A DNA stretch of 64,000 nt, from the NCBI GenBank assembly GCA_036499825.1, contig DASYCZ010000027.1, forward strand, positions 1 through 64,000, in the 5' to 3' direction. This stretch comes from Paradevosia sp036499825. Lineage in GTDB: Bacteria; Pseudomonadota; Alphaproteobacteria; Rhizobiales; Devosiaceae. Position numbers and translations under genes: made by a program. The notes below the pieces were generated by a model. The model searched no databases. It had not been told where the DNA came from and worked only from the letters and a program-made list of their open reading frames with translations. Every line of letters begins with the position of its first letter. The stretch's first letter is position 1. Positions 51,003-59,033 of the stretch are shown here, piece after piece.

Positions 51003-52018
51003 GCGCGAGCCTGGTGCTGGTCTGCAATTCGCGTGACAAGACGATCGGCCTTGCCATGCTGTCGGCGGATGGCCGCCTCGACGATTTCGCCACAGTGCCG
51101 CTACCGGACGTCGAGGGCAATAACGGGCCGTCGCCGATGGCTGTCAGCCCCGACGGACGGATGCTCTATGTCGCCTTTCGCGGCTCACCATTCGCGGTCC
51201 TGAGCTTTCAGATCGACTATCGCCATCGGACCCTGAGCTATCTGGGCAAGGCCCCCTTGCCCGAGAGCATGGCCTATATCGCCACCGATCGCACGGGGCG
51301 GCTTTTGTTCGGGGCGTCCTACGGCACGGGAATATTTTCCGTCAGCCGCATCGGCGCGGACGGGATAGCAGAGGCGCCGCTCGCGACGCTGGAGGCCGGC
51401 GACAAGTCGCACTGCACTATCATCTCGCCCGACAACCGCGTCGTACTGGTGCCATGCGTCGGACTCGACCAGATCGTGCGTATCGGCTTTGACGGCGCCA
51501 CGGGCCGCATCGAGCGGCTGGCCATACCGGCCGTGCAACTGCCGGCGGGCGCCGGCCCGCGCCATCTCGTGCTGCATCCTGGCGGGCGCTTCGCCTATGT
51601 GGTCAACCAGGAGGGCGGCTCCGTTACTGCGCTGCGGATTGGCGCCGACATGGTGATGACGCCGATCGAGACCGTCAATATCACGCCGGAAAACCATGCG
51701 GGCCCTCGGCTCTCCTCCGACATTCACCTCACGCCGGATGGCAGCCTGCTCTATGCCAGCGAGCGCGAGAGCAACACCATCGCGGGTTTCCGCGTCGATC
51801 AACAGAGCGGCCGGCTGACGCAAGCCGAAAGCATCACGGCGCCCGCTACGCCACGCGGCTTTGCCATCGATCCGACCGGACGCTTCCTGCTGTCGCTTGG
51901 CGAGAATACCGGCACGATCACGAGCTATGCCATCGACAGGCAGACCGGCAAACTGCGGCAGGTGCAGGAGACGAAGGTCGGCAACGGCCCCAATTGGGTG
52001 GAAATCCTCACCGCCTGA
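50999..52018 (+). CDS. Beta-propeller lactonase family protein
   Basis: A 339-residue protein with the repeated strand pattern of the seven-bladed lactonase family (YbhE/6-phosphogluconolactonase type): 'GPSPMAVSPDGRMLYVAFRG', 'GPRHLVLHPGGRFAYVVNQE', 'SSDIHLTPDGSLLYASERES' and 'TPRGFAIDPTGRFLLSLGEN'. These proteins open sugar lactones in the cytoplasm or periplasm; no signal peptide is seen here. It overlaps the ATPase gene by four bases. Given udh at 45559, whose product is an aldaro-lactone, hydrolysis of that lactone is a good hypothesis. Confidence 0.88.
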   Translation: MSASLVLVCNSRDKTIGLAMLSADGRLDDFATVPLPDVEGNNGPSPMAVSPDGRMLYVAFRGSPFAVLSFQIDYRHRTLSYLGKAPLPESMAYIATDRTGRLLFGASYGTGIFSVSRIGADGIAEAPLATLEAGDKSHCTIISPDNRVVLVPCVGLDQIVRIGFDGATGRIERLAIPAVQLPAGAGPRHLVLHPGGRFAYVVNQEGGSVTALRIGADMVMTPIETVNITPENHAGPRLSSDIHLTPDGSLLYASERESNTIAGFRVDQQSGRLTQAESITAPATPRGFAIDPTGRFLLSLGENTGTITSYAIDRQTGKLRQVQETKVGNGPNWVEILTA

Positions 52019-52038
52019 GATTGCGGCGGCCAGACCGT

Positions 52039-52057
52039 TGCCCTTGCGGCAAGGGCA
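52039..52057 (+). terminator. Hairpin after the lactonase gene
   Basis: A perfect 8 bp stem TGCCCTTG-CGG-CAAGGGCA lies 20 bp after the lactonase stop. The following bases are not T-rich, so it is a weak terminator candidate or an mRNA-stabilising hairpin at the operon end. Confidence 0.55.
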
Positions 52058-52091
52058 GTACAATGTCGTATCGAGGGTTGGGAGGCCTGGG

Positions 52092-53000
52092 GTGGATAAC
52101 GACGTTGAAGTTGCCGGCAGGCTAGTCGGGCGGCGGGACTGGACCAATCTCAAATCGGTTGCCTATGTGCTGGGCGCCACCGGCATTTTCTCATTCATCT
52201 TCGCATCGGGGCGCTTTGCGGGTGAGCTGGCTTCGCCGCTGCAGATCATGTTCCTCAGATATGCGTCGGGCTTGCTCACCGTCCTCGTCATCGCCCGGCT
52301 GCGCGGCGAAAGCTGGCGATCCATGCAGAGTGAACACCGCACCAGCCAGGCCTTGCGTGCCCTTGCCGGCGGCCTGGGCGGCGCCGCCATCATCTTTGCC
52401 AATGCACATATGCCGCTGGTCGATGCCACCGCGATCAGCCTTCTGAGCGGCGTTTTCCTACTCGTCCTCGGCGTCATCGTCTTCAATGAGCGCCTCCGCC
52501 TGGCCCATGTGGTGGGAACGGCGGCATGCCTGGGAGGCGCCGCCATGGTGATGGCGGCCCGCGGGGCGCTGTCCGGCCTCGACGCCAGCTATCTGGTGCC
52601 GGCGGCCGTCACGGTGCTGGGCGCCCTGCTTATCGCCATAGAGTCGGCCTACATCAAATATCTGGCGGTTGTGGATCGGCCGCTGGTGACCCTCGCCCAT
52701 GTCAACCTGTTCGGCATGCTGATCCTCCTGATACCAGCGGCATTGACGTGGCAATCACTCGGCCCCGTCAATCTGGCCCTCGCCATGATCGGCCCGCTGG
52801 CGATCCTGGGGCAGTATCTCAATATCCGCGGCTATACGCTCGCCAGCGTCAGCGTATTGGCGCCGATCAGCTACGCCTCGCTGATCTTTTCGGCACTGCT
52901 GGGCTGGATTTTCTTCATGCAGACCCCGACCGTCGGGGTGATCGCGGGCGCTGTGGTGATCGCCATCGGCGGGACGATCATCGCGCTTTCCCGCCGCTAA
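52092..53000 (+). CDS. DMT family (EamA) transporter
   Basis: A 302-residue membrane protein with about ten helices in two EamA repeats: the first begins 'VAYVLGATGIFSFIFASGRF' and closes with 'AISLLSGVFLLVLGVIVFNE'; the second includes 'YLVPAAVTVLGALLIAIESA' and ends 'VIAGAVVIAIGGTIIALSRR'. Such proteins export or import small metabolites, often amino acids or sugar-like compounds. GTG 52092 has GGAGG 6 bp upstream. It follows the CUT1 operon with a hairpin between and may be transcribed separately. Confidence 0.9.
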   Translation: MDNDVEVAGRLVGRRDWTNLKSVAYVLGATGIFSFIFASGRFAGELASPLQIMFLRYASGLLTVLVIARLRGESWRSMQSEHRTSQALRALAGGLGGAAIIFANAHMPLVDATAISLLSGVFLLVLGVIVFNERLRLAHVVGTAACLGGAAMVMAARGALSGLDASYLVPAAVTVLGALLIAIESAYIKYLAVVDRPLVTLAHVNLFGMLILLIPAALTWQSLGPVNLALAMIGPLAILGQYLNIRGYTLASVSVLAPISYASLIFSALLGWIFFMQTPTVGVIAGAVVIAIGGTIIALSRR

Positions 53001-53087
53001 CCGAGAACCGGCCGGCCCGAGCCGGCGGCTTGCCTTTCGGCAGAGCTATGATGTAATTGCGCCGTTCACGTCGCGGAAGGATTAGAA

Positions 53088-53192
53088 ATGGCGCCCTTCA
53101 GTTCATCAAGAAACCCGATCCGAAATCTTGAGAAACTGATGGTCCATGCGAACCTTGAACCTGGGTATTCTGGCCCATGTCGACGCGGGTAA
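53088..53192 (+). promoter_or_regulatory. Probable leader ORF of the ribosomal protection gene
   Basis: A 34-codon frame starts at ATG 53088 with GGAAGGA 6 bp upstream. It overlaps the next gene's start (53146) in another frame and ends with TAA at 53190-53192. The downstream GTPase gene has no Shine-Dalgarno of its own, so ribosomes must arrive by way of this frame. Leader peptides that sense slowed ribosomes are known for tet(M)-type genes, which makes a regulatory role likely. The peptide would begin MAPFSSSRNPIRNLEK. Confidence 0.55.
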
Positions 53193-55119
53193 AACCAGCC
53201 TGACTGAACGGCTGCTCTTTGCAGCCGGCGTCATCGACAAAATCGGCAGCGTCGATGACGGCAACACACAAACCGACACAATGGCGCTGGAGCGCCAGCG
53301 CGGCATCACCATCAAGGCCGCCGTGGTGTCGTTCGTCGTTGGCGACGTCACCGTCAACCTGATCGATACGCCCGGACACCCCGATTTCATCGCCGAAGTC
53401 GAACGGGTGCTGAACGTGCTCGATGGCGCGATCCTGGTGGTGTCGGCGGTAGAGGGCGTGCAGGCGCAGACGCGCGTACTGATGCGGGCGCTGCAACGGC
53501 TCGATATTCCGACACTGATCTTCGTCAACAAGATCGACCGCCGCGGCGCGCAATGCGATGCGGTGCTGGAGGCGATCCGGACCCGACTGACACAAGCCGT
53601 GCTGGCGACGGGCACTGTCATCGATGCCGGCGAAAGAGGCGCGGACGCAAGGCCCTTTGCGGAGGACGACGCCACCTTCCGCGCCGCGTCGATCGAACGC
53701 CTGACAGAGAGTGACGACGCGCTTCTGGCGGATTATGTGGCTGATCCGGCCGCTGTCTCTGCCGCCCGCCTCAGCGAGGCACTCGCCGCCCAAAGCCGAA
53801 ACGCCACGGTACATCCCGTGTTCTTCGGCTCGGCCATCACGGGCGCCGGGATCGCACCACTGCTCGGCGCCATTCCCGAGCTGTTGCCCGCCGCCACTGG
53901 AGACGATGATGGACCGGTTTCCGCCTCGGTCTTCAAGATCGAGCGCGGCTGGGCCGGTGACAAGATCGCCTATGCGCGATTGTTCTCCGGCACCATGCGG
54001 CTCAGGGATCGGGTGCCTGTGCCCAAAGGTGAGGCCCGCATCACCGCCATCCAGCTGTTCGAGCACGGCAAGAGCCATGTGGGCGAGATGGTAGGCGCCG
54101 GGCGTATCGCCAAGCTGTCGGGGCTGGGCGATATTCGTATCGGCGATGTGATCGGGGTCGCACCACCGCGGCAAGCGGCCCATCATTTCGCGCCCCCGAC
54201 GCTGGAGACGCGGGTATTGCCGGTGCGGGCCGCCGACCGGCCTGCTCTGTGGCTGGCCCTGAGCCAGTTGGCCGAACAGGACCCGCTCATCAACCTGCGC
54301 AAGAACGACGAGGAACAGCAGGTGTTCGTGTCGCTCTATGGCGAGGTGCAAAAGCAGGTGATCCAGCAGACAGTGCTGGCCGAATTCGGCATCGATATCG
54401 CTTTCCAGGAATCCACCGTCATCTGCGTCGAACGGCTGGCCCGATCGGGCGCGGCGGCCGAATATCTGTTCAAGGATCCGAACCCTTATTTTGCCACGGT
54501 GGGCCTGCGGGTCGATCCGATGCCGGCTGGCTCCGGGGTCAGCTTCGCGCTGGAAGTCGATCCCGGACAGATACCGGCAGGCTTCTACCGCGCGGTGGAA
54601 GAGGCGGTGTACGAAACCCTGCAGCAGGGCGTTCATGGCTGGCAGGTAGTGGATTGCCATGTGGCCATGACCGATGTTCGGCACACCTCGCCAACCACAA
54701 AGGCCGGCGATTTCCGGCAGTTGACCCCGCTGGTGCTGGCACAGGCGCTGCGACAGGCCGGAACGCTGGTGTGCGAGCCGATCCAGCGCTTCCATCTGGA
54801 AGTGCCTGCATCGACGCTCGGCCCGGTCCTGCAGGTGCTCGGCCGCGCTGGAGCGATGACCGAGAGCACCGGGATCGAGGGCGGCACGGCGCGGCTGGAG
54901 GGTGAAATCCAGGCAGCCCGCATCCATGAAGTCCAGCAGTCCTTGCCCGGCCTTACCAGCGGTGAAGGCATTCTGGATGCCAGTTTCGATCACTACCGGC
55001 CGGTGACCGGCGAGCCTCCTGCCCGCACCCGTTCCGGCCCCGACCCGTTCGACCGCAAGCAATATCTGCATCGCGTGCAAAGAAGGCTCGCAATATCGTC
55101 GGGGGAGGAAACGGAGTGA
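53146..55119 (+). CDS. Tet(M)/Otr(A)-like ribosomal protection GTPase
   Basis: A 657-residue translational GTPase of the EF-G-related ribosomal protection family. It starts 'MRTLNLGILAHVDAGKTSLT' with the P-loop AHVDAGKT at 10-17, then 'RQRGITIKAAVVSF' (switch I), 'IDTPGHPDFIAEVERVLNVL' and 'FVNKIDRRGAQCD'. The length and the early start at the G1 motif match Tet(M)/Otr(A) (about 640 residues), not EF-G (about 700). Domain IV/V sequence includes 'QVVDCHVAMTDVRHTSPTTK'. These proteins remove tetracycline from the ribosome. Whether this chromosomal copy gives resistance or has a housekeeping role is unknown. Confidence 0.88.
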   Translation: MRTLNLGILAHVDAGKTSLTERLLFAAGVIDKIGSVDDGNTQTDTMALERQRGITIKAAVVSFVVGDVTVNLIDTPGHPDFIAEVERVLNVLDGAILVVSAVEGVQAQTRVLMRALQRLDIPTLIFVNKIDRRGAQCDAVLEAIRTRLTQAVLATGTVIDAGERGADARPFAEDDATFRAASIERLTESDDALLADYVADPAAVSAARLSEALAAQSRNATVHPVFFGSAITGAGIAPLLGAIPELLPAATGDDDGPVSASVFKIERGWAGDKIAYARLFSGTMRLRDRVPVPKGEARITAIQLFEHGKSHVGEMVGAGRIAKLSGLGDIRIGDVIGVAPPRQAAHHFAPPTLETRVLPVRAADRPALWLALSQLAEQDPLINLRKNDEEQQVFVSLYGEVQKQVIQQTVLAEFGIDIAFQESTVICVERLARSGAAAEYLFKDPNPYFATVGLRVDPMPAGSGVSFALEVDPGQIPAGFYRAVEEAVYETLQQGVHGWQVVDCHVAMTDVRHTSPTTKAGDFRQLTPLVLAQALRQAGTLVCEPIQRFHLEVPASTLGPVLQVLGRAGAMTESTGIEGGTARLEGEIQAARIHEVQQSLPGLTSGEGILDASFDHYRPVTGEPPARTRSGPDPFDRKQYLHRVQRRLAISSGEETE

Positions 55120-55243
55120 TGGCCGCAACCGGATTTCCAAAGTGCAGACCGCCGCCGGGGCGTCACATGGCATCGATTATTTTCGTGACGCATGTCACAT
55201 TCGGCTGAGCGCTGCCGGTATCGGCCGCATTGGGGGGATATGC

Positions 55244-56227
55244 ATGCACGTCGGACGTTCCTATCGCCTGCGGGATTTCGTGTTCTGGTCGCGGCGGTCC
55301 ATTCTCTACATGACAGCCGTCAGCGTGCTGGCGGTGGTGATGCACCTGGTGCCCATGCTGTCGGCATTCACCGTGCCCTGGTCGATCGTCCTGGTGATTG
55401 GCACCACGGCCTCGTTCGTGGCCGGGTTCAAGAATTCGCAGGTGCTGCAGCGCAGCGGCGAGGCGCTGCAGACCTTTTCGGGCATTGTGGCGACCAGCCG
55501 GATGCTGGCCAATATCTGCTGCGACTTTACCCAGCCCGAGGTGGCCCGGCGCATCGTCCTCCGGCATCTCGCCTGGCTGACGGCGTTACGCTACTTCCTG
55601 CGTAAATCGAGGCCGTGGGAGACCATGAGCCGGCCATCCAACCGCGAATTCCGGCGGCGCTACCAGATCCAGGAAGACAGCGGATCGCTGCCGGCGGAAC
55701 TCGCAACCCTGATGGGGGCCGAGGGGAAGGCAGCGGCGGACGCCAGCCATCCGGCTCTCGCTTTGCTCGCCGAGCAGGGACACGAGATCAATATGCTGTT
55801 GCAGCGCGGCGATATCCCGTCCCAGATCTTCGGCGAACTCAGCAAGCTCTATCGCGAGTGCCAGGACCACCAGGCCCGGTGCGAGCGCATCAAGAATTCC
55901 CCCTATCCCAGGCAATACGCCATCGTCAGCGCCATGTTCGTCGTGATTTTCGTGACGCTGCTTCCGTTCGGGATCGTCCAGATCGTTTCCGAGCTTGCCG
56001 GTTCGGGCCCGCTGATCTGGCTGACCGTGCCCTTCAGTGTGCTGCTGGGCTGGATCTACCTGTCTCTGGACCAGGTCGGCGAGAACACTTCGAACCCGTT
56101 CGAGGGCAATGCCAATGACGTGCCGATCTCGCAGATCTGCCGAGACATCGAGATCGAAATGCGCGGCAAGCTCGGCGACAAGGACCTGCCCGCTCCACTG
56201 CTGCCGGTAAACGGCATCGCCATGTAG
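55244..56227 (+). CDS. Bestrophin-family membrane channel protein
   Basis: A 327-residue protein of the bacterial bestrophin (YneE-like) family. Early membrane segments are 'SILYMTAVSVLAVVMHLVPM' and 'WSIVLVIGTTASFVAGFKNS'; a second pair lies at about residues 225-270. The diagnostic segment 'GENTSNPFEGNANDVPISQI' near the C-terminus contains the N-P-F-E-G-x-x-N-D-V-P motif. Family members form pentameric anion or sodium channels. ATG 55244 follows a GGGGGGA site; the longer frame has no family sequence. No functional link to neighbours is evident. Confidence 0.9.
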   Translation: MHVGRSYRLRDFVFWSRRSILYMTAVSVLAVVMHLVPMLSAFTVPWSIVLVIGTTASFVAGFKNSQVLQRSGEALQTFSGIVATSRMLANICCDFTQPEVARRIVLRHLAWLTALRYFLRKSRPWETMSRPSNREFRRRYQIQEDSGSLPAELATLMGAEGKAAADASHPALALLAEQGHEINMLLQRGDIPSQIFGELSKLYRECQDHQARCERIKNSPYPRQYAIVSAMFVVIFVTLLPFGIVQIVSELAGSGPLIWLTVPFSVLLGWIYLSLDQVGENTSNPFEGNANDVPISQICRDIEIEMRGKLGDKDLPAPLLPVNGIAM

Positions 56228-56363
56228 CAAGGCCTCGTGGCTCAGCCGCCTTTGGGGCAACCTGAACGGCGGCTGAACGACGCCATCAGCGCCAATTAAG
56301 CCGCAATGCTCTTTATAAAAGACGCAGCTAAGTTGCTGTTTGTTTTGTAAAAAAGGATTAACC

Positions 56364-56540
56364 ATGCGCGGCGTTCTTCTTGCGCTTATCCTGTTGTCAG
56401 GTTTTGCCATTCCGGCTTTCGCCCATATGCTGACGAGCAGTGTCGGCCACTCCCAGCCGGTCGCGGCGTCCTGCTGGACCCAGGTCAACTCCAGCAATTT
56501 CGCGCTCTTCGGATCGGTCTGTTCGAGGGGTGCATTTTAA
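56364..56540 (+). CDS. Small exported protein, 58 residues
   Basis: A short gene with AAAAGGA 7 bp before ATG 56364 and an AT-rich upstream region (56310-56355). The product begins with a clear Sec signal peptide ('MRGVLLALILLSGFAIPAFA', cleavage near AFA-H). The remaining 37 or so residues contain two cysteines ('ASCWTQVNS' and 'GSVCSRGAF'), which could form one disulfide in the periplasm. I recognise no family. Confidence 0.6.
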   Translation: MRGVLLALILLSGFAIPAFAHMLTSSVGHSQPVAASCWTQVNSSNFALFGSVCSRGAF

Positions 56541-56725
56541 GGCAAAGCCGGCGCTCCGGCTTCTTGCCCGGCGGATTCATCAGTGGCGCCGGGAACTAGC
56601 CCTCATAGGACAGACCGAGCGTGGCGTAACACGCTTTTGGACCGGCCATATCTATGCAGCGCAGAACAAGTCAGTGCTGCGCATACTCTGGGCAATGGTG
56701 TGGGCGGCCGGTAAAACGGCTGCTC

Positions 56726-57715
56726 ATGAGCGCCTTCGACTACACCACCATGACCCTGGCGACCCGCCAGGTGCCGTCACGCGAGCGCATCGCCGTGACG
56801 CAGGAGATTTTCGGACGCGAGATCCTCAACCTCGAGCTGGAGCAAAGCCCTGACACCCCGCTTTACGTCGACTTCAGGCTGCATGCCCTGCCCATGCTCA
56901 AGCTGGTCAGCGGCACCGCCACCGGCGTGGTCTCGCACCGGACCCGAAGGCTGCTCGCGGACAGCAATGACGATCTGTTCCTGTCGCTGAATGAAACAGA
57001 CCTCTTCCACATCAGTCAGCGCGGACGCGAGGTGACGCTGGAAGGCGGCGATGCGGTGCTGATTTCCTGCGCGGAACCCGCCTCCTTTCGCCGTGCACAA
57101 GGCCGGGCCATCGGATTGCGCGTGCCCCGGGCCATTTTCGCGCATGCGACGCCGGTGATCGAGGATCTGGTCGGGCTGCACATACCCGCCGGCAACGAAG
57201 CCCTCAGATTGCTCCGCAATTACGTGACCAGCCTCGAAAGCAGCGGCAGCTGGCCCAATTCGATGCTGCGGCCCGTCGCAGTCAGCCATATCCACGACCT
57301 GCTGATGCTGGCGGTCTCGGCGGCTGGCGATGCGGCCGAACACGCGGCGGGACGCGGCCTCAAGGCGGCGCGGTTGCGCGAGATCAAGGCGCTGGTGGCG
57401 CGGCGGTTGCCGGACGGCGATATCGGTGTCGATGTCGTCGCCACGGCCCTCGGGCTGACGGTGCGCTATGTGCAGCGCCTGTTCGAGGACGAAGGCACGA
57501 CATTCACCACGTTCATCCTCAACCAGCGGCTGGCGAACGCCCACAAGATGCTGCGGGACGTACGCCATGCCAGCCGTCTCGTCGGCGCCATCGCGCATGA
57601 ATGCGGTTTTGGCGACGTATCGCACTTCAATCGCATGTTCAGGCGGCTTTACGGCGTTTCGCCCTCGGACGTCCGCGCCTTCGACATCGAACCTCCGCCT
57701 GTTGAAGCCGAGTAG
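56726..57715 (+). CDS. AraC family transcriptional regulator
   Basis: A 329-residue regulator of the AraC/XylS family with an 'AraC-binding-like' N-terminal domain ('FRLHALPMLKLVSGTATGVV', 'RQRGREVTLEGGDAVLISC'-like region) and a C-terminal double helix-turn-helix: 'VDVVATALGLTVRYVQRLFE' and 'VGAIAHECGFGDVSHFNRMF' followed by 'RRLYGVSPSDVRAF'. The last segment is the most diagnostic. ATG 56726 is preferred over the longer frame. Its effector and targets are unknown; the neighbours are small exported proteins. Confidence 0.9.
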   Translation: MSAFDYTTMTLATRQVPSRERIAVTQEIFGREILNLELEQSPDTPLYVDFRLHALPMLKLVSGTATGVVSHRTRRLLADSNDDLFLSLNETDLFHISQRGREVTLEGGDAVLISCAEPASFRRAQGRAIGLRVPRAIFAHATPVIEDLVGLHIPAGNEALRLLRNYVTSLESSGSWPNSMLRPVAVSHIHDLLMLAVSAAGDAAEHAAGRGLKAARLREIKALVARRLPDGDIGVDVVATALGLTVRYVQRLFEDEGTTFTTFILNQRLANAHKMLRDVRHASRLVGAIAHECGFGDVSHFNRMFRRLYGVSPSDVRAFDIEPPPVEAE

Positions 57716-57734
57716 CTGGCACCACGCTCGTTGA

Positions 57735-58214
57735 TCAGGGCCTTATGCTATCCAGGTCGGCCAGGATCGAGGCCGGATCGCAATAGAGCTTGGTGATCTC
57801 GGTATCCTTGGTGTCGTTGGTGAACGCATCGATCGAGGAATAGACCCGGACTTCGGCATCGCGGATGCCGTCTGCTTCGCGCTCATCCTCGGTCACGACG
57901 AAAGCGTAGACATAATTTTCGCGGGCGTAGCCGATCGCCATGGTCAGATCCGTGGGGTGATCGATCTCGGTATCCTTGGTGGAGAAATAGGTGGAATCGG
58001 TCTGGAAGTAGAGCTCGGCCGGTTCTGCTTCCACCGCATAGGAATAATAGGCCTCTTTCACACCGGGGATCGGATCGGACAAGCGGCAGAATTCGGCGCG
58101 TGCAGCCTGTTCGGGAAGATTGCAGGCGAACTGCGTCTGCCAGGGCGGAACGCAATTGGCCAATGCCGGAAATGGCAGGAATGCCGTCAATACGAACGCA
58201 AAGTATCTCTTCAT
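57735..58214 (-). CDS. Hypothetical exported protein with four cysteines
   Basis: A 159-residue protein with a Sec signal ('MKRYFAFVLTAFLPFPALA', cleavage near ALA-N). The mature part has four cysteines, three close to the N-terminus ('NCVPPWQTQFACNLPE', 'AEFCRLSD') and one near the end ('ITKLYCDPAS'), so one or two disulfides are likely. The middle is acidic with several aromatic strands ('AYYSYAVEAEPAELYFQTDS'). ATG 58214 is chosen from the GAGGAT site upstream. No family recognised. Confidence 0.75.
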   Translation of the reverse strand: MKRYFAFVLTAFLPFPALANCVPPWQTQFACNLPEQAARAEFCRLSDPIPGVKEAYYSYAVEAEPAELYFQTDSTYFSTKDTEIDHPTDLTMAIGYARENYVYAFVVTEDEREADGIRDAEVRVYSSIDAFTNDTKDTEITKLYCDPASILADLDSIRP

Positions 58215-58439
58215 CGTAATATCCTCATGCTCCACAACTTCGACACGCCGCAAAGGTCGGGAGACAGTTGGACACCCCTCCCCTTCAATCACTCATGCGG
58301 TCTCCGCTATGAATACACGGAGAGAGCCGGGTTGTAGCTGTGCGTGGGAGGATGTTCTGGCGTTATCCAGATCGTTTTGTCACGATCAGGATCAATGTGC
58401 CCGGCGATGATGGCCACTGGACACGGCCACCATCATCGG

Positions 58440-58880
58440 TCATGAGTTGGTCGACGTGAGTGAGGCCGTCAAATCCTGCATGTCGTGACGCATTCTCTCG
58501 ATTGCGCCCTTGCCGATCTGGACCTCTATCTCGCGCTGCGCTTCGATCCAGAGCGGCTTTGCGGCCGCGACCCTGGCGGCGCCAAGTTCGCTCAGCGAGT
58601 AACCCAGTTGCCGGCCTTTCGGAGAGAGCCGCCGATCGGTGACGAGCCCATCGCGCTGCAGGGGCTTGAGGGCCCGCACCAGCGTGGTTCTATCCATGGC
58701 CTGATTGTCGGCCAGTTCGGCAGCGGTGATGCTTCCCGCCCTGCCGATGGTTCGCAGCAGCGAAAACTGTGCGATGGTAACGCCGGCGGGTGCGAGATGC
58801 TTGTCGTAGATGCGGGTCATGACGCGCGCGACCTGCCGGGTTGCGGCGAAATAGCATGTATCGGGCGGTAGCGTATCCAT
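58440..58880 (-). CDS. MarR family transcriptional regulator
   Basis: A 146-residue MarR-type repressor: N-terminal dimer helices ('ATRQVARVMTRIYDKHLAPA'), winged helix-turn-helix with 'GSITAAELADNQAMDRTTLV' as the recognition region and wing 'DGLVTDRRLSPKGRQLGYSL'. It is divergent from an MFS transporter, and matched 23 bp inverted sequences lie in front of both genes. It most likely represses itself and the transporter and releases DNA when a toxic small molecule binds. Confidence 0.93.
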   Translation of the reverse strand: MDTLPPDTCYFAATRQVARVMTRIYDKHLAPAGVTIAQFSLLRTIGRAGSITAAELADNQAMDRTTLVRALKPLQRDGLVTDRRLSPKGRQLGYSLSELGAARVAAAKPLWIEAQREIEVQIGKGAIERMRHDMQDLTASLTSTNS

Positions 58881-58894
58881 GACCGCTCATTTAT

Positions 58895-58972
58895 TAGTGC
58901 ATATACACAGTGTCAAGCCTCGCTTGCTATCCGATGTTCAGGCTGACCGCTTGACACTGTGCATATGCACTA
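58895..58972. promoter_or_regulatory. Divergent marR-MFS operator pair
   Basis: A 23 bp sequence at 58895-58917 and its reverse complement at 58950-58972 differ at a single base. Each contains a 12 bp palindromic core: GTGCATATGCAC (58959-58970, perfect) and GTGCATATACAC (58897-58908, one mismatch). Each arm also includes TTGACA in the direction of its own gene, so the operator lies directly after the -35 box of each promoter. This is a typical MarR autoregulation and efflux control layout. Confidence 0.88.
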
Positions 58973-59033
58973 TTACGTCACAGGGCAATTGGTCGGAGCA
59001 CAGGCGCTGCCCGGCAGAAATTGCGAGTTAGAA

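Noticed and set aside
53098..55173. A 691-codon open frame opposite the ribosomal protection gene
   Set aside because: The plus-strand protein has all GTPase motifs; the minus frame is low-complexity and Arg/His-rich.
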